Source: Chimaeribacter arupi (lineage in GTDB: Bacteria; Pseudomonadota; Gammaproteobacteria; Enterobacterales; Enterobacteriaceae). From it: a stretch of 64,000 nucleotides of DNA. This document shows, piece by piece, positions 9,575 to 19,878 of the stretch. Numbering within the stretch: position 1 is the first letter of the stretch; the number at the start of each line of letters is the position of its first letter. The notes beneath the pieces are model-generated. The model did not search any database. It had not been told where the DNA came from and was given only the letters and a program-made list of their open reading frames with translations. The DNA lies in the NCBI RefSeq assembly GCF_002858805.1, contig NZ_PJZI01000029.1, positions 1 through 64,000 on the forward strand, read 5' to 3'. Both the position numbers and the translations under genes were made by a program.

Positions 9575-10088
9575 ACCTCATTTGACATTATTGATGTTGG
9601 CCATCATACCCGTCTTAAGCGGGTGCGGGCTGACCCAACAGGTCAGTGACGGGACTGTCGCGGTGACAAAATCTATTTTTTATAAACAGGTTAAAACACT
9701 GCATCTGGATATCCGGGCGCGCGACGCGATAAACAATAATGCAGCAGGTGCTCCGCTGGCGACGGTAGTGCGTATCTATCAGCTCAAAGATCGCGCCGTA
9801 TTTGACGGAACCGATTATCCCTCACTGTTTGCCAAAGACAGCCAGGCCCTCAGCGCCGATCTGGTCGCAGAAAAAGATATCCGGCTGCGGCCAGGTGCAG
9901 CCGTGGCCATCGATATGCCGATGGACGAAAAAGCGCAATATGTGGCGGTAGCCGGAATGTTTCTGTCACCTGACATTGCGGGTAATAGCTGGCGGGTGGT
10001 ACTGAGCCGCGACGACCTTGATCCGGATAAGGCACGCCATATTGAACTGAATCACCATGGAATGACCCTGCTGCCGGAGAAAAATTAG
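9549..10088 (+). CDS. tssJ: T6SS outer-membrane lipoprotein TssJ
   Basis: 179 residues with a lipoprotein signal peptide; the lipobox is VLSGC with the lipidated Cys at residue 26. TssJ (SciN) sits on the inner face of the outer membrane and holds the periplasmic end of TssM. The mature protein shows the family pattern of a beta-sandwich with VRIYQLKDRAVFDGTDYPSLF in the middle. The start is supported by AAGGGAG upstream. It overlaps tssG, and its stop overlaps the start of the broken tssE. It is the last intact gene of the cluster. Confidence 0.9.
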   Translation: MNMAIIAGKPHLTLLMLAIIPVLSGCGLTQQVSDGTVAVTKSIFYKQVKTLHLDIRARDAINNNAAGAPLATVVRIYQLKDRAVFDGTDYPSLFAKDSQALSADLVAEKDIRLRPGAAVAIDMPMDEKAQYVAVAGMFLSPDIAGNSWRVVLSRDDLDPDKARHIELNHHGMTLLPEKN

Positions 10089-10298
10089 TGAACACATACA
10101 ACGGCCCATCATTTTATGAAGCCCTGCCCGGCAATTTCTCGGGTGGGCTTGATCTTCATCAGGTCATTCTTTCGATGCACGACAATATGCACGCATCCTG
10201 AACTGCCGCGTGGGCATGTTGAGCCTTGTCCGGGCACCGCCCCGGAATAGATGACGTGCTGGCAGACATACGGGTATTAATTACAAAAGGATTATCGT
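10088..10298 (+). pseudogene. tssE: Broken tssE (baseplate gp25-like subunit)
   Basis: A GTG overlapping the tssJ stop opens NTYNGPSFYEALPGNFSGG then LDLHQVILSMHDNM, recognisably the start of TssE, but with a few residues missing after LDLHQ. The frame then stops at 10199. One base out of frame the sequence continues as RILNCRVGMLSL, the next conserved TssE segment, so a single base is missing in the codon after DNM (CAG expected, CA present). Further weak traces (PGTAPE, then VLADIRVLI) follow in other frames until about 10298, and the C-terminal half is gone. TssE links the baseplate to the sheath and is normally needed for secretion. Confidence 0.75.
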
Positions 10299-10300
10299 AA

Positions 10301-10339
10301 AAAATAAGGCCGGTCACGTTAAGTGATTGGCCTTATTTT
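10301..10339. terminator. Strong bidirectional terminator between tss cluster and araA
   Basis: An almost perfect 17-bp stem (AAAATAAGGCC, then GGTCAC pairing with GTGATT through wobbles) with a five-base loop gttaa, flanked by A and T runs. It can end transcription from the tss side and from araA. Confidence 0.9.
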
Positions 10340-10402
10340 TTTATTCTCTTTTTGCGTGTTCAGTTTTATATACCAGCCGCTGACCTCCGCGGCCGGGCAG
10401 GC

Positions 10403-11908
10403 TTATTTGGCGCAGATCTTGTAGTAGACCTCATTCCAGCGCAGCGCGTCCTTGAAGGCCGGCAGCGTGGTCTGGTTGTCAATCACCAGCAGTTCGATAT
10501 TGTGCATCTCTGCGTACAGGCGCATATGCTCCAGGTTCAGCGCCTGGCTGAACACCGTGTGGTGTGCGCCGCCGCCGAGGATCCAGGCTTCCGCCGCGGT
10601 CGGCAGGTCCGGCTGAGCTTTCCAGATAGCGCGCGCCACCGGCAGTTTCGGCAGCGGGTGCGGCTGCTCCACGGTATCGACCACGTTGACCAGCAGGCGG
10701 AAACGGTCACCCATGTCGATCACGCTGGCGTTCAGCGCCGGGCCGGCCGGGGTGGAGAAGATCAGGCGCGCCGGGTCCGCTTTGCCGCCGATGCCGAGGT
10801 ACTGGGCGTCGAGGGTCGGTTTCTGCTCTTTGGCGATGCTCGGGCAGACTTCCAGCATGTGCGAGCCGACCACCAGATCGTTGCCGCTCTGGAAGTTGTA
10901 GGTGTAATCCTCCATAAAGGAGGTGCCGCCTTCCAGCCCGCTGGCCATCACTTTCATGATGCGCAGCAGCGCGGCGGTTTTCCAGTCACCTTCGCCGCCG
11001 AAGCCGTAACCTTTCTGCATCAGGCGCTGTACCGCCAGGCCCGGCAACTGCTGCATCCCCCACAGGTTTTCGAAGTTGGTGGTAAAGGCACGGAAGTTGC
11101 CCTGTTCCAGGAAGCGGGTCATGCCCAGCTCAATGCGCGCCGCGTCCAGCAGGTTTTCCCGTTTGTCGCCGGTGGATTTCACCGCGTCGGTGAGCGTGTA
11201 GCTCGCCTCATACTCCTCGATCAGCGTATCGACATCGCCTTTGCTGACTTCATTGATCACACTGACCAAATCGCCGATGCCGTAGGCGCTGACGCTGTAG
11301 CCGAACTGGATCTGTGCGCCGACTTTGTCCCCTTCGGTCACGGCCACTTCACGCATGTTGTCGCCGAAGCGCGCCACTTTCAGCTGCTGGCTCTCCTGGC
11401 GGGCGGCGGCCACGCGCATCCACTGGGCGATGCGGCGGTGGGATTCGCCGTCCTGCCAGTGCCCGGCGATCACGCTGTGCTGCTGGCGCATCCGCGCGCC
11501 GATGAAACCGAACTCACGGCCGCCGTGCGCGGTCTGGTTCAGGTTCATAAAGTCCATGTCCATGGTTTCCCACGGTACCTGGGCGTTGAACTGGGTATGG
11601 AACTGCAACAGCGGCTTGTTGAGGATGCTCAGCCCGGCGATCCACATCTTGGCCGGGGAGAAAGTGTGCAGCCAGGTGATGATGCCGATACAGTCGTTCT
11701 GGTAGTTGGCGTCGCGGCAGATGGCGGTGATCTCATCCGGCGAGGTGCCGAGCGGTTTCAGCACCAGTTTCACCGGCAGGCCGGCCTCTTTGTTCAGGCT
11801 GTTGACCACCTGCTCGGCGTTCTCCTTGACCTGGCGCAGGGTTTCCGGCCCATACAGGTGCTGGGTGCCGATCACAAACCATACTTCTTGCTGTTTAAAT
11901 GCGTCCAT
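10403..11908 (-). CDS. araA: L-arabinose isomerase
   Basis: AraA converts L-arabinose to L-ribulose in the cytoplasm, the first step of arabinose catabolism. The 501-residue product is the family length (Escherichia coli 500). The start [20 protein letters not shown] is diagnostic, and the metal and catalytic residues are present in [26 protein letters not shown] and GGGAHHT. I took the ATG at 11908, preceded by CAGGAG; an upstream in-frame extension runs through the araB-araA gap and is not credible. It follows araB by 52 bases in an araBA operon and ends before a strong terminator, so no araD is attached. Confidence 0.97.
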   Translation of the reverse strand: MDAFKQQEVWFVIGTQHLYGPETLRQVKENAEQVVNSLNKEAGLPVKLVLKPLGTSPDEITAICRDANYQNDCIGIITWLHTFSPAKMWIAGLSILNKPLLQFHTQFNAQVPWETMDMDFMNLNQTAHGGREFGFIGARMRQQHSVIAGHWQDGESHRRIAQWMRVAAARQESQQLKVARFGDNMREVAVTEGDKVGAQIQFGYSVSAYGIGDLVSVINEVSKGDVDTLIEEYEASYTLTDAVKSTGDKRENLLDAARIELGMTRFLEQGNFRAFTTNFENLWGMQQLPGLAVQRLMQKGYGFGGEGDWKTAALLRIMKVMASGLEGGTSFMEDYTYNFQSGNDLVVGSHMLEVCPSIAKEQKPTLDAQYLGIGGKADPARLIFSTPAGPALNASVIDMGDRFRLLVNVVDTVEQPHPLPKLPVARAIWKAQPDLPTAAEAWILGGGAHHTVFSQALNLEHMRLYAEMHNIELLVIDNQTTLPAFKDALRWNEVYYKICAK

Positions 11909-11960
11909 TTTCAACTCCTGACAAAAAAGGGGGGCGGGTGACGGGCACCCGCCGGAAAAA

Positions 11961-13670
11961 TTAGGCAAGGGGTTCCGCCACCGGGGCGGCAGGCTGGGCC
12001 GGGGCGTGGGCGAAACGCGGCTCGGCGGCGGCGCACCACTGCTGGTAACGCTCATACAGGCGCTGGAACTCCGCGACCCGCACCGGGTCGGGTTGCAGCG
12101 TGCGTTCGATGGCGCAGGCCATCTGCTGCTGGGCGTCCGGCACGCTGGCGTACTCGCCGGCGGCTACCGCGGCAAAGATCGCCGCACCCAGCGCACAGCA
12201 TTGGTCAGAGGCGACAATCTGTAGCGGGCGGTTCATCACATCGGCGCACACCTGCATGATCACCGGGGATTTGCGGGCGATGCCGCCCAGCGTCAGCACG
12301 TTTTCCACCGGGATGCCCTGTTGTTCGAAGCACTCCATGATGGCGCGCGCGCCGAAGGCCGTGGCCGCGATAAAGCCGCCGAACAGTGCCGGGGCCTCGG
12401 TGCCGAGGTTCAGGTCAGTGATCACACCTTTCAGGCGCTGGTTGGCATTCGGGGTGCGGCGGCCGTTGAACCAGTCCAGCACCAGCGGCAGCGTCTCGAG
12501 CGACGGGTCCTCCGCCCAGGCGCGGGTCAGTGACGGCAGCAGATCCGCTTCAATCTGTTTCAGCTGCGGGGCCAGCGCCGGGTTGGCGGCGGCGGCCTGT
12601 TTCAGCGGCCAGCTCAGCAGGCGGCTGAACCAGGCGTACATGTCGCCGAAGGCGGATTGCCCGGCCTCCATGCCGATCATCCCCGGCACCACGCTGCCGT
12701 CCACCTGGCCGCAAATCCCGGCGATGGCGCGGTCGTTGACGCGCTCTGCATCCGCCAGCAGGATGTCGCAGGTGGAGGTGCCGATCACCTTCACCAGCGT
12801 ATAGGGTTGCGCCCCGGCGCCCACGGCACCCATGTGGCAGTCAAACGCGCCGCCGGAGAGCACCACGCTCTGCGGCAGGCCGAGGCGTTCTGCCCATTCG
12901 GCGCTCAGGGTGCCGACCGGCACCTCCGCGGTAAAGGTGTCGGTGAACAGCGGGTAGGGCAGGTTCTCCACCAGGCACGGGTCGAGCGCTTCAAAGAAGT
13001 CACGCGGCGGCAGGCCATCCCACGACGGGTGCCACAGCATTTTGTGGCCGGCACTGCAACGCCCGCGCAGCAGGTCGCCCGGCGCGGTTTTCCCGGCCAG
13101 CAGCGCCGGTACCCAGTCGCACAGCTCCACCCAGGAGGCGGCGGCGTCACGCACGGCGGCATCCTGGCGGGAAACATGCAGGATCTTGGCCCAGAACCAC
13201 TCAGAGGAGTAGACGCCGCCGATGTAACGGGTGTAATCCGGGAAGCGGCCGCTGCGGCACAGGCGGTTGATCTCTTCGGCTTCTTCAATCGCCGTGTGGT
13301 CTTTCCACAACACGAACATGGCGTTCGGGTTGTCAGCAAATTCAGGGCGCAGCGCCAGCACGCGGCCTTCGGCATCCACCGGGGCGGGCGTCGAGCCGGT
13401 GGAATCCACGCCGATGCCGACCACCGCCGCGCGTTGTTCTGCACTTAAGCGGTTGACCACGTTGCGAAGAGCCTGCTCCATCGCCTCGATATAGTCGAGC
13501 GGGTGGTGGCGGAACTGGTTGTGCGCCGGGCGGCAGTAGCGGCCCTCCTGCCAGCGTGGGTAGTACACGACATCCGTCTCGAGTTCAGTGCCCCGTTGGC
13601 AATCCACTGCCAGCGCGCGTACCGAATCGCTGCCGAAATCAAGGCCGATAGCAATGGCACCTTGCGTCAT
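11961..13670 (-). CDS. araB: Ribulokinase
   Basis: AraB phosphorylates L-ribulose to L-ribulose 5-phosphate with ATP. The 569-residue protein has the FGGY-kinase layout: the N-terminal phosphate-1 loop [15 protein letters not shown] near residue 9, the GVDSTGSTP segment, the VIGTSTCDI motif and the C-terminal [15 protein letters not shown]. The last ten residues form a short Pro-Ala tail. It is the first gene of araBA, read divergently from araF across a regulatory gap with AraC-type sites; an AAGGAG ribosome site precedes the ATG. Its product would be converted onward by AraD, which is not in this window. Confidence 0.97.
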   Translation of the reverse strand: MTQGAIAIGLDFGSDSVRALAVDCQRGTELETDVVYYPRWQEGRYCRPAHNQFRHHPLDYIEAMEQALRNVVNRLSAEQRAAVVGIGVDSTGSTPAPVDAEGRVLALRPEFADNPNAMFVLWKDHTAIEEAEEINRLCRSGRFPDYTRYIGGVYSSEWFWAKILHVSRQDAAVRDAAASWVELCDWVPALLAGKTAPGDLLRGRCSAGHKMLWHPSWDGLPPRDFFEALDPCLVENLPYPLFTDTFTAEVPVGTLSAEWAERLGLPQSVVLSGGAFDCHMGAVGAGAQPYTLVKVIGTSTCDILLADAERVNDRAIAGICGQVDGSVVPGMIGMEAGQSAFGDMYAWFSRLLSWPLKQAAAANPALAPQLKQIEADLLPSLTRAWAEDPSLETLPLVLDWFNGRRTPNANQRLKGVITDLNLGTEAPALFGGFIAATAFGARAIMECFEQQGIPVENVLTLGGIARKSPVIMQVCADVMNRPLQIVASDQCCALGAAIFAAVAAGEYASVPDAQQQMACAIERTLQPDPVRVAEFQRLYERYQQWCAAAEPRFAHAPAQPAAPVAEPLA

Positions 13671-14047
13671 TCTGGGTACTCCTTTGGTTCTCAGGGTAAG
13701 TGCTGACTACCATAGGAGCGTGGGGGGGCGCAGGGTGAGGAGCCGCTTGCTGCAAGTATGCACTTTCCTGCTTCTTTGAATGTTTCTGTGATGTCAGTCA
13801 AAAGTTAATGGTTGGCTAAATTTGCTATATCTATGCACTTTCCTGCTGTAATCCCCAGATGTGATAGCGCTCTACATTTTGCGTCTTGATTCCCGTTAAA
13901 ACTTACCCCGTCTTACAGAGGGTGTGCGGCCGCAATGCGCCTGAACCGGGCACTCACGGCAAGCCCACCCCGTTTTACCTCTACTGATAGCGTTTTCACA
14001 CCGCCCGTTGCACCGGGTGAACAACACCAATAAGACCGGAGAGCATC
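13671..14047. promoter_or_regulatory. araB-araF divergent control region
   Basis: 377 bases between divergent ara operons. The 16-mer TATGCACTTTCCTGCT occurs twice (13757-13772 and 13832-13847). Read on the minus strand each copy fits the AraC half-site pattern AGC-N7-T.CATA, and each is followed four bases later by a second half-site (13752-13736 and 13827-13811), reproducing the I1-I2 tandem of the Escherichia coli araBAD promoter. A CRP-like TGTGA-N6-TCAAA lies between the two pairs at 13787-13802, and a second TGTGA-N6-TCTAC lies at 13860-13875 towards araF. See the findings for detail. Confidence 0.8.
13709..13714 (-). promoter_or_regulatory. Probable araB -10 element
   Basis: TATGGT on the minus strand lies 21 bases after the araB-proximal second AraC half-site, about the same distance as in the Escherichia coli araBAD promoter, and about 40 bases before the araB ATG. 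The match to TATAAT is four of six, as is usual for an activator-dependent promoter. Confidence 0.5.
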
Positions 14048-15031
14048 ATGCATAAATTCACTAAGGGACTCGCTGCCGTCGCGCTGGCTGCGGTTATGTC
14101 ACATTCAGCTATCGCCGAAACCATGAAACTCGGTTTCCTGGTCAAGCAGCCCGAGGAGCCGTGGTTCCAGACGGAGTGGAAGTTCGCTGATAAAGCGGGC
14201 AAAGATCTCGGCTTTGATGTGATCAAGATTGCGGTGCCGGACGGCGAGAAAACGCTGAACGCCATTGACAGCCTGGCCGCCAGCGGCGCGAAAGGGTTTG
14301 TCATCTGCACGCCGGACCCGAAACTTGGCTCGGCCATCATGGCGAAGGCGCGCAGCTATGACCTGAAAGTGATCGCGGTGGATGACCAGTTCGTGACCGC
14401 CAAAGGCAAACCGATGGAAACCGTGCCGCTGGTGATGATGGCCGCCACCAAGATTGGCGAACGCCAGGGGCAGGAGCTGTATAAAGAGATGCAGAAGCGC
14501 GGCTGGAACGCGGCTGAAACCGGCGTGATGGCCATCACCGCCGACGAGCTGGACACCGCCCGCCGCCGCACCACCGGCTCAATGGACGCGCTGAAAGCCG
14601 CCGGGTTCCCGGAAAAACAGATCTACAAAATCCCGACCAAATCCAATGACATCCCCGGCGCGTTTGATGCCGCCAACTCGCTGCTGGTGCAGCACCCGGA
14701 AGTGAAAAACTGGCTGATCATCGGCATGAATGACAACACCGTGCTGGGCGGCGTGCGCGCCACCGAAGGCCAGGGCTTCAAAGCGCCGAACGTGATCGGC
14801 ATCGGCATCAACGGCGTGGACGCGGTCAGCGAACTCTCCAAAGCGCAGGCCACCGGCTTCTACGGCTCACTGCTGCCAAGCCCGGACATCCACGGCTACA
14901 AGAGCATCCAGATGCTGCATGACTGGGTAGAAAAAGGCGCTGAACCGGCCAAATTCACCGAAGTCACCGACGTGGTGCTGATCACCCGTGACAACTTCAA
15001 ACCGGAATTGCAGAAGAAAGGGCTGATGTGA
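14048..15031 (+). CDS. araF: L-arabinose periplasmic binding protein
   Basis: AraF captures L-arabinose in the periplasm and delivers it to the AraGH ABC transporter. The 327-residue product has a signal peptide with a cut after AIA at residue 23, leaving [18 protein letters not shown] at the mature N-terminus, the well conserved sugar-binding start of this family. Later motifs such as [14 protein letters not shown] and [11 protein letters not shown] also fit. It begins the araFGH operon. A stem-loop right after its stop probably protects or raises the araF part of the mRNA relative to araG, as is common for binding proteins. Confidence 0.97.
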   Translation: MHKFTKGLAAVALAAVMSHSAIAETMKLGFLVKQPEEPWFQTEWKFADKAGKDLGFDVIKIAVPDGEKTLNAIDSLAASGAKGFVICTPDPKLGSAIMAKARSYDLKVIAVDDQFVTAKGKPMETVPLVMMAATKIGERQGQELYKEMQKRGWNAAETGVMAITADELDTARRRTTGSMDALKAAGFPEKQIYKIPTKSNDIPGAFDAANSLLVQHPEVKNWLIIGMNDNTVLGGVRATEGQGFKAPNVIGIGINGVDAVSELSKAQATGFYGSLLPSPDIHGYKSIQMLHDWVEKGAEPAKFTEVTDVVLITRDNFKPELQKKGLM

Positions 15032-15036
15032 TCCTG

Positions 15037-15057
15037 CGGCGGCCGTCACGGCCGCCG
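15037..15057 (+). terminator. Intercistronic stem-loop between araF and araG
   Basis: CGGCGGCCG and CGGCCGCCG pair perfectly around a three-base loop, followed by TTT. It sits six bases after the araF stop and inside the operon, so it is more likely a partial terminator or mRNA-stabilising hairpin than a full stop. Confidence 0.7.
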
Positions 15058-15102
15058 TTTCCCGCACCCGAACCTGTTCCTGTTACCCATGAGGTCAATG
15101 CC

Positions 15103-16638
15103 ATGACAACGCAGTCGCCCTACCTGGAGTTTTGCGCCATCGGCAAGCAATTTCCGGGCGTGAAAGCGCTGGACGACATCAGCTTCCACTGCCGCGCCGG
15201 TGAGATCCACGCCCTGATGGGCGAAAACGGCGCCGGTAAATCCACGCTGCTGAAGATCCTCAGCGGCAATTACACCCCGACCAGCGGCGAAATCCGCCTG
15301 AAAGGGCAACCGGTCGCCTTCAGCTCCACCACCGACGCGCTGAACGCCGGGGTCGCCATCATCTACCAGGAACTGCACCTGGTGCCGGAGATGACGGTGG
15401 CGGAGAACATCTACCTCGGCCAGTTGCCGCAAAAGCGCGGGCTGGTGAACAAAAAACTGCTGCGTTATGAGGCGGAGTTGCAGCTGAAACACCTGGGGCT
15501 GGAGATTGACCCGGACACCCCGCTGAAATACCTCTCCATCGGCCAGTGGCAGATGGTGGAGATCGCCAAGGCGCTGGCGCGCAACGCCAAAGTGATCGCC
15601 TTTGACGAACCGACCAGCTCGCTCTCCGCCCGCGAGATTGAGCAGCTGTTCCGCGTGATCCGTGAATTGCGCGCCGAAGGGCGGGTGATTTTGTATGTGT
15701 CGCACCGCATGGAGGAGATCTTTGCGCTGAGCGACGCCATCACCGTGTTCAAAGACGGGCGCTATGTGCGCACCTTTGACGACATGGCGCAGGTGGACAA
15801 CGAAAAACTGGTGCAGGCGATGGTGGGGCGTGACCTCGGTGACGTCTACGGCTACTCGCCGCGCCCGCACGGCGCGGTGCGCCTGAAAGTCGATAACGTG
15901 AAAGCGCCCGGCGTCCGGACGCCCATCTCGCTCGAGGTGCGCGCCGGGGAGATTGTCGGCCTGTTCGGGCTGGTGGGGGCCGGGCGCAGTGAGCTGATGA
16001 AAGGGCTGTTTGGCGGCACGCGCATCACCGGCGGCCAGCTTTCGCTCGACGGCCAACCGCTCACCATCCGCTCGCCGATTGACGCCATCCGCGCCGGGAT
16101 CATGCTCTGCCCGGAAGACCGCAAAGCGGACGGCATCATCCCGGTGCATTCGGTGCGTGAAAACATCAACATCAGCGCCCGGCGCAAAACCCTGACCGCC
16201 GGTTGCCTGATCAACAACGGCTGGGAAAGTGCCAACGCGGACAAGCATATCCGTGGGCTGAACATCAAAACGCCGACCGCCCACCAGCTGATCATGAACC
16301 TCTCCGGCGGCAACCAGCAAAAGGCGATTTTAGGCCGCTGGCTGTCGGAAGAGATGAAAGTGATCATGCTCGATGAGCCGACGCGCGGCATTGATGTCGG
16401 GGCCAAACATGAGATTTACCACGTGATCTATGAGCTGGCGAAACAGGGCATTGCCGTGCTGTTCGCCTCCAGCGATCTGCCGGAGGTGCTGGGCCTGGCC
16501 GACCGGATCCTGGTGATGCGGGAAGGCGCGCTCTCCGGCGAGCTGACCCACGACGAGGCCACCGAAGAGAAAGCGCTCAGCCTGGCGATGCTGCGCACCC
16601 CTGATATTGCCCCCGATGCCGCTGCGGCGGTTGCCTGA
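15103..16638 (+). CDS. araG: L-arabinose ABC transporter ATPase
   Basis: AraG is the double ATPase that powers arabinose import. The 511-residue protein has two ABC domains: the first with Walker [10 protein letters not shown], Walker B ending FDEPTSSLS and the signature LSIGQWQ; the second with a degenerate Walker [10 protein letters not shown], signature LSGGNQQK and Walker [11 protein letters not shown], the pattern normal for sugar ATPases of this class. I place the start at the ATG at 15103 ([10 protein letters not shown]), with GAGG upstream, not at the in-frame start at 15028 that overlaps araF. It lies 11 bases before araH. Confidence 0.96.
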   Translation: MTTQSPYLEFCAIGKQFPGVKALDDISFHCRAGEIHALMGENGAGKSTLLKILSGNYTPTSGEIRLKGQPVAFSSTTDALNAGVAIIYQELHLVPEMTVAENIYLGQLPQKRGLVNKKLLRYEAELQLKHLGLEIDPDTPLKYLSIGQWQMVEIAKALARNAKVIAFDEPTSSLSAREIEQLFRVIRELRAEGRVILYVSHRMEEIFALSDAITVFKDGRYVRTFDDMAQVDNEKLVQAMVGRDLGDVYGYSPRPHGAVRLKVDNVKAPGVRTPISLEVRAGEIVGLFGLVGAGRSELMKGLFGGTRITGGQLSLDGQPLTIRSPIDAIRAGIMLCPEDRKADGIIPVHSVRENINISARRKTLTAGCLINNGWESANADKHIRGLNIKTPTAHQLIMNLSGGNQQKAILGRWLSEEMKVIMLDEPTRGIDVGAKHEIYHVIYELAKQGIAVLFASSDLPEVLGLADRILVMREGALSGELTHDEATEEKALSLAMLRTPDIAPDAAAAVA

Positions 16639-16649
16639 TTGAGGAATGC

Positions 16650-17669
16650 ATGATGTCCAGTGTTACCACGCCTGCTATGAAAACAAAAAGCCTTAAGCCG
16701 GAAAATGGCCCGGTAAAAGCCCGTGGCCTTGGCCTCTCCCGCGTCTGGGACAGCTACGGCATGTTGGTGGTGTTTGCCGTGCTGTTTATTGCCTGTGCGG
16801 TGTTTGTGCCGAACTTTGCCTCGTTCATCAACATGAAAGGGCTGGGGCTGGCGATTTCGATGTCCGGGATGGTGGCGTGCGGGATGCTGTTCTGCCTCGC
16901 CTCCGGGGACTTTGACCTCTCCGTCGCCTCCGTCATCGCCTGCGCCGGGGTCACCGCGGCAGTGGTGATTAACCTGACGGAAAACCTCTGGATCGGCGTT
17001 GCCGCCGGGATGGGGCTGGGCCTGATCTCCGGGCTGGTCAACGGCTTTGTCATCGCCAAACTGAAGATCAATGCGCTGATCACCACGCTCGCCACCATGC
17101 AGATTGTGCGCGGGCTGGCCTACATCATCTCTGACGGCAAAGCGGTCGGCATTGAGGATGAGCGCTTCTTCGCGCTGGGCTACACCAACTGGTTCGGCCT
17201 GCCGGCACCGATCTGGATAACCGTCGGTTGTTTGATCCTGTTCGGGTTCCTGCTGAATAAAACCACCTTTGGCCGCAACACGCTGGCGATCGGCGGCAAC
17301 GAGGAAGCCGCTAGGCTGGCCGGGGTACCGGTGGTGCGCACCAAAATCATCATCTTTATCCTCTCCGGGCTGGTATCCGCCGCGGCAGGCATCATCCTCG
17401 CCTCGCGCATGACCAGCGGCCAGCCGATGACCTCTATCGGCTATGAGCTGATCGTGATCTCCGCCTGCGTGCTGGGCGGCGTGTCGCTGAAGGGCGGCAT
17501 CGGCAAAATCTCCTACGTGATTGCCGGTATCCTGATCCTCGGCACGGTGGAAAACGCCATGAACCTGCTGAATATTTCGCCGTTCTCGCAGTATGTGGTG
17601 CGCGGCGCCATCCTGCTGGCAGCGGTGATTTTTGACCGCTACAAACAAGCGGCCAAGCGCACGGTTTGA
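16650..17669 (+). CDS. araH: L-arabinose ABC transporter permease
   Basis: AraH forms the membrane channel of the arabinose importer. The 339-residue protein has a hydrophilic N-terminal stretch of about 30 residues, then about eight to ten membrane helices. The family hallmarks are visible: ASGDFDLSVASVIA near residue 85 and ALGGNEEAARLAGV-like IGGNEEAARLAGVPV in the cytoplasmic loop that meets AraG. GAGGA precedes the ATG; the second ATG one codon on is an equal choice. It is the last gene of araFGH and is followed by a hairpin. Confidence 0.95.
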   Translation: MMSSVTTPAMKTKSLKPENGPVKARGLGLSRVWDSYGMLVVFAVLFIACAVFVPNFASFINMKGLGLAISMSGMVACGMLFCLASGDFDLSVASVIACAGVTAAVVINLTENLWIGVAAGMGLGLISGLVNGFVIAKLKINALITTLATMQIVRGLAYIISDGKAVGIEDERFFALGYTNWFGLPAPIWITVGCLILFGFLLNKTTFGRNTLAIGGNEEAARLAGVPVVRTKIIIFILSGLVSAAAGIILASRMTSGQPMTSIGYELIVISACVLGGVSLKGGIGKISYVIAGILILGTVENAMNLLNISPFSQYVVRGAILLAAVIFDRYKQAAKRTV

Positions 17670-17720
17670 TGCTGCAAAGGTGAACAAACCCGCATCTTGT
17701 TCACAATTTCATAACCTTAT

Positions 17721-17742
17721 CGGGCGGCAGGCTTGTCGCCCG
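17721..17742 (+). terminator. Hairpin between araH and araC
   Basis: CGGGCGGCA pairs with TGTCGCCCG (one wobble) around a four-base loop. There is no T run, so it is a weak or factor-dependent terminator, or an attenuating structure before araC. Confidence 0.4.
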
Positions 17743-17793
17743 GTAGACTTGTCTGCACTCTGCTAAGTTAACGCGTTGATGTTGGAGGCTCAG

Positions 17794-18726
17794 ATGTATC
17801 ACCGCATGATCCAGGAACCGCAACCAAACCCGCTGCTGCCGGGGTATAACTTCAATGCTTATTTAGTCGCCGGGCTGACGCCGATCATGGCCGAGGGCCC
17901 GCTTGATTTCTTTGTTGACCGGCCGGGCGGCATGAAAGGTTACATCCTTAACCTGACCATCAAAGGGCAGGGCAAAGTGTTTGACGGCGAACAGACCTTC
18001 TATTGCAACCCCGGTGACCTGCTGCTGTTCCCGCCGAAAGCCTCACACCATTATGGCCGTTCCGCCAACAGCGACTGCTGGTACCACCGCTGGGTCTATT
18101 TCCGCCCGCGCGCCTACTGGGCCGACTGGCTGGAGTGGCGCAGCAAAACCAATGACGTCGGGCGGCTCACGCTGCCGGACAACACCCTGCTGCTGGAGTT
18201 CGACCGGCTGTTTGCCAACATTGAGCAGACCCAGCGCTCCGGCCGCCGCTTCTCCGAGGAGCTGGGCATGAACCTGCTGGAGCGCCTGCTGCTGAGGGCG
18301 ATGGAAGAGGATCCGCAAAGCCCGCAGAAAATCCTCGACCCGCGGGTGATTGAAGCCTGCCAGTTCATCACCGGCAACCTGGCGGGGGAGTTGCGGATTG
18401 ATGAGGTGGCGCGCCACGTCTGTTTGTCACCGTCACGGCTGGCGCACCTGTTTCGCGAGCAGGTCGGCATCAATATCCTGCGCTGGCGGGAAGACCAGCG
18501 GGTGATCCGCGCCAAGCTGCTGTTGCAGACCACCCAGGAGTCGATCGCCACCATCGGCCGCGTGGTGGGCTACGACGACCAGCTCTACTTCTCCCGCGTG
18601 TTCCGCAAGCGGGTCGGCGTCAGCCCCAGTGATTTCCGCCGCCGCAGCACCGAGATTAACTACCCGGCACGCCCCTACCGGGAACGCCCGTGGCCGGAAC
18701 AGGAGGTCGCCGGTTACCGCTATTAG
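17794..18726 (+). CDS. araC: Arabinose operon regulator AraC
   Basis: AraC binds L-arabinose and switches the ara promoters from repression to activation. The 310-residue protein has the N-terminal cupin-type arm and sugar-binding domain ([20 protein letters not shown], then [18 protein letters not shown]), a linker, and two helix-turn-helix motifs ([20 protein letters not shown] and [20 protein letters not shown]). I chose the ATG at 17794, where GGAGG lies five bases before it, rather than the in-frame TTG at 17776. Unlike Escherichia coli, araC here lies downstream of araFGH rather than next to araB, but the targets are expected to be the sites at 13736-13848. Confidence 0.95.
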   Translation: MYHRMIQEPQPNPLLPGYNFNAYLVAGLTPIMAEGPLDFFVDRPGGMKGYILNLTIKGQGKVFDGEQTFYCNPGDLLLFPPKASHHYGRSANSDCWYHRWVYFRPRAYWADWLEWRSKTNDVGRLTLPDNTLLLEFDRLFANIEQTQRSGRRFSEELGMNLLERLLLRAMEEDPQSPQKILDPRVIEACQFITGNLAGELRIDEVARHVCLSPSRLAHLFREQVGINILRWREDQRVIRAKLLLQTTQESIATIGRVVGYDDQLYFSRVFRKRVGVSPSDFRRRSTEINYPARPYRERPWPEQEVAGYRY

Positions 18727-18826
18727 CCGTTGCTGATGTTAAAATCAGTTAACAATTAATTTACTCTTGTTCTGCCGCCTGTCATGGTGTCAAATCGTGA
18801 CAGGTTACTGTTCAAGAGGATGTGAA

Positions 18827-19870
18827 ATGGCTGAAAAAATTCGTGTCGGGCTGGTGGGTTACGGCTATGCCAGTAAAACCTTCCATGCGCCATTGCTGGC
18901 GGGAACGCCGGGCCTGGAGCTGGCGGCGGTCTCCAGCAGTGACGCCGGGAAGGTCGCGGCGGACTGGCCTTCGCTGAAGGTGGTAAAAGACCCGCAGGCC
19001 CTGTTTGATGACCCCACTATCGATCTGATGGTGATCCCCACCCCAAATGAAACCCACTTCCCGCTGGCGCAGGCGGCACTGACCGCCGGTAAACATGTGG
19101 TGGTGGACAAACCCTTTACCGTGACGCTGGCGCAGGCGCGCGAGCTGGAGAAACTGGCGGGCCTTACCGGCAAGGTGCTGTCGGTGTTCCATAACCGCCG
19201 CTGGGACAGCGACTTCCTGACGCTGAAATCGCTGATCGGCGAAGGCAGCCTCGGCGACATCGTCTATTTTGAATCCCACTTTGACCGCTACCGCCCGGAA
19301 GTCCGCAACCGCTGGCGCGAAGGCGGCGGCCCCGGCAGCGGCATCTGGTTTGATCTCGGCCCGCACCTGATTGACCAGGCGCTGCAACTGTTCGGCATGC
19401 CGGACAGCCTCTACGTTGACCTCGGTATGCTGCGCCCCAACGCCCGCGCCGTGGACTACTTCCACGCCATCCTCAGCTACCGTAACCTGCGCGTGGTGCT
19501 GCACAGCACCGTGTACGCCGCGGCCGAAACCCCGCGCTTCACCGTGCAGGGCACCGCGGGCAGCTACGTGAAATTTGGCCTCGACCCGCAGGAAGATCGC
19601 CTGAAAGCGGGTGAGCGCCTGCCGCAGGAGGATTGGGGCTATGACATGCGTGACGGCGTGCTGACGCTGGCGCATGACGGCATCATGGCGGAAAAGTCCG
19701 TGCTGACGCTGCCGGGCAACTACCCGGCCTACTATGCGCAGGTGCGTGACGCCATCAATGGGCAGGGCAATAACCCAGTCACCGCTGCGGACGCGATCCG
19801 GGTGATGGAGCTGATTGAGCTGGGGCTGGAGTCGGCCGGCCAAAAACGCGCCTTGCCGGTCAGGGCGTAA
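18827..19870 (+). CDS. ydgJ: Gfo/Idh/MocA-family oxidoreductase, YdgJ-like
   Basis: 347 residues, near the length of Escherichia coli YdgJ. It starts with an NAD(P)-binding fold (VGLVGYGYASKTFHAPLLA), followed by the family motif VDKPFT that carries the conserved Lys-Pro, and a C-terminal substrate domain with the histidine-containing DLGPHLIDQAL. The substrate is unknown, probably a sugar or polyol. The ATG at 18827 has AAGAGGA in front and is preferred over the longer frame from 18767. Its position beside the add and mal genes is the same as in Escherichia coli, supporting orthology. Confidence 0.88.
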   Translation: MAEKIRVGLVGYGYASKTFHAPLLAGTPGLELAAVSSSDAGKVAADWPSLKVVKDPQALFDDPTIDLMVIPTPNETHFPLAQAALTAGKHVVVDKPFTVTLAQARELEKLAGLTGKVLSVFHNRRWDSDFLTLKSLIGEGSLGDIVYFESHFDRYRPEVRNRWREGGGPGSGIWFDLGPHLIDQALQLFGMPDSLYVDLGMLRPNARAVDYFHAILSYRNLRVVLHSTVYAAAETPRFTVQGTAGSYVKFGLDPQEDRLKAGERLPQEDWGYDMRDGVLTLAHDGIMAEKSVLTLPGNYPAYYAQVRDAINGQGNNPVTAADAIRVMELIELGLESAGQKRALPVRA

Positions 19871-19878
19871 TCATGATG

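Noticed and set aside
10352-11941. Long plus-strand open frame (over 500 codons) opposite araA
   Set aside because: It is the antisense shadow of araA: no family features, His/Val/Arg-rich composition caused by the GC-rich third codon bases of the real gene.
15046-16320. Long minus-strand frame opposite araG
   Set aside because: Shadow of an ABC ATPase gene with complete Walker and signature motifs.
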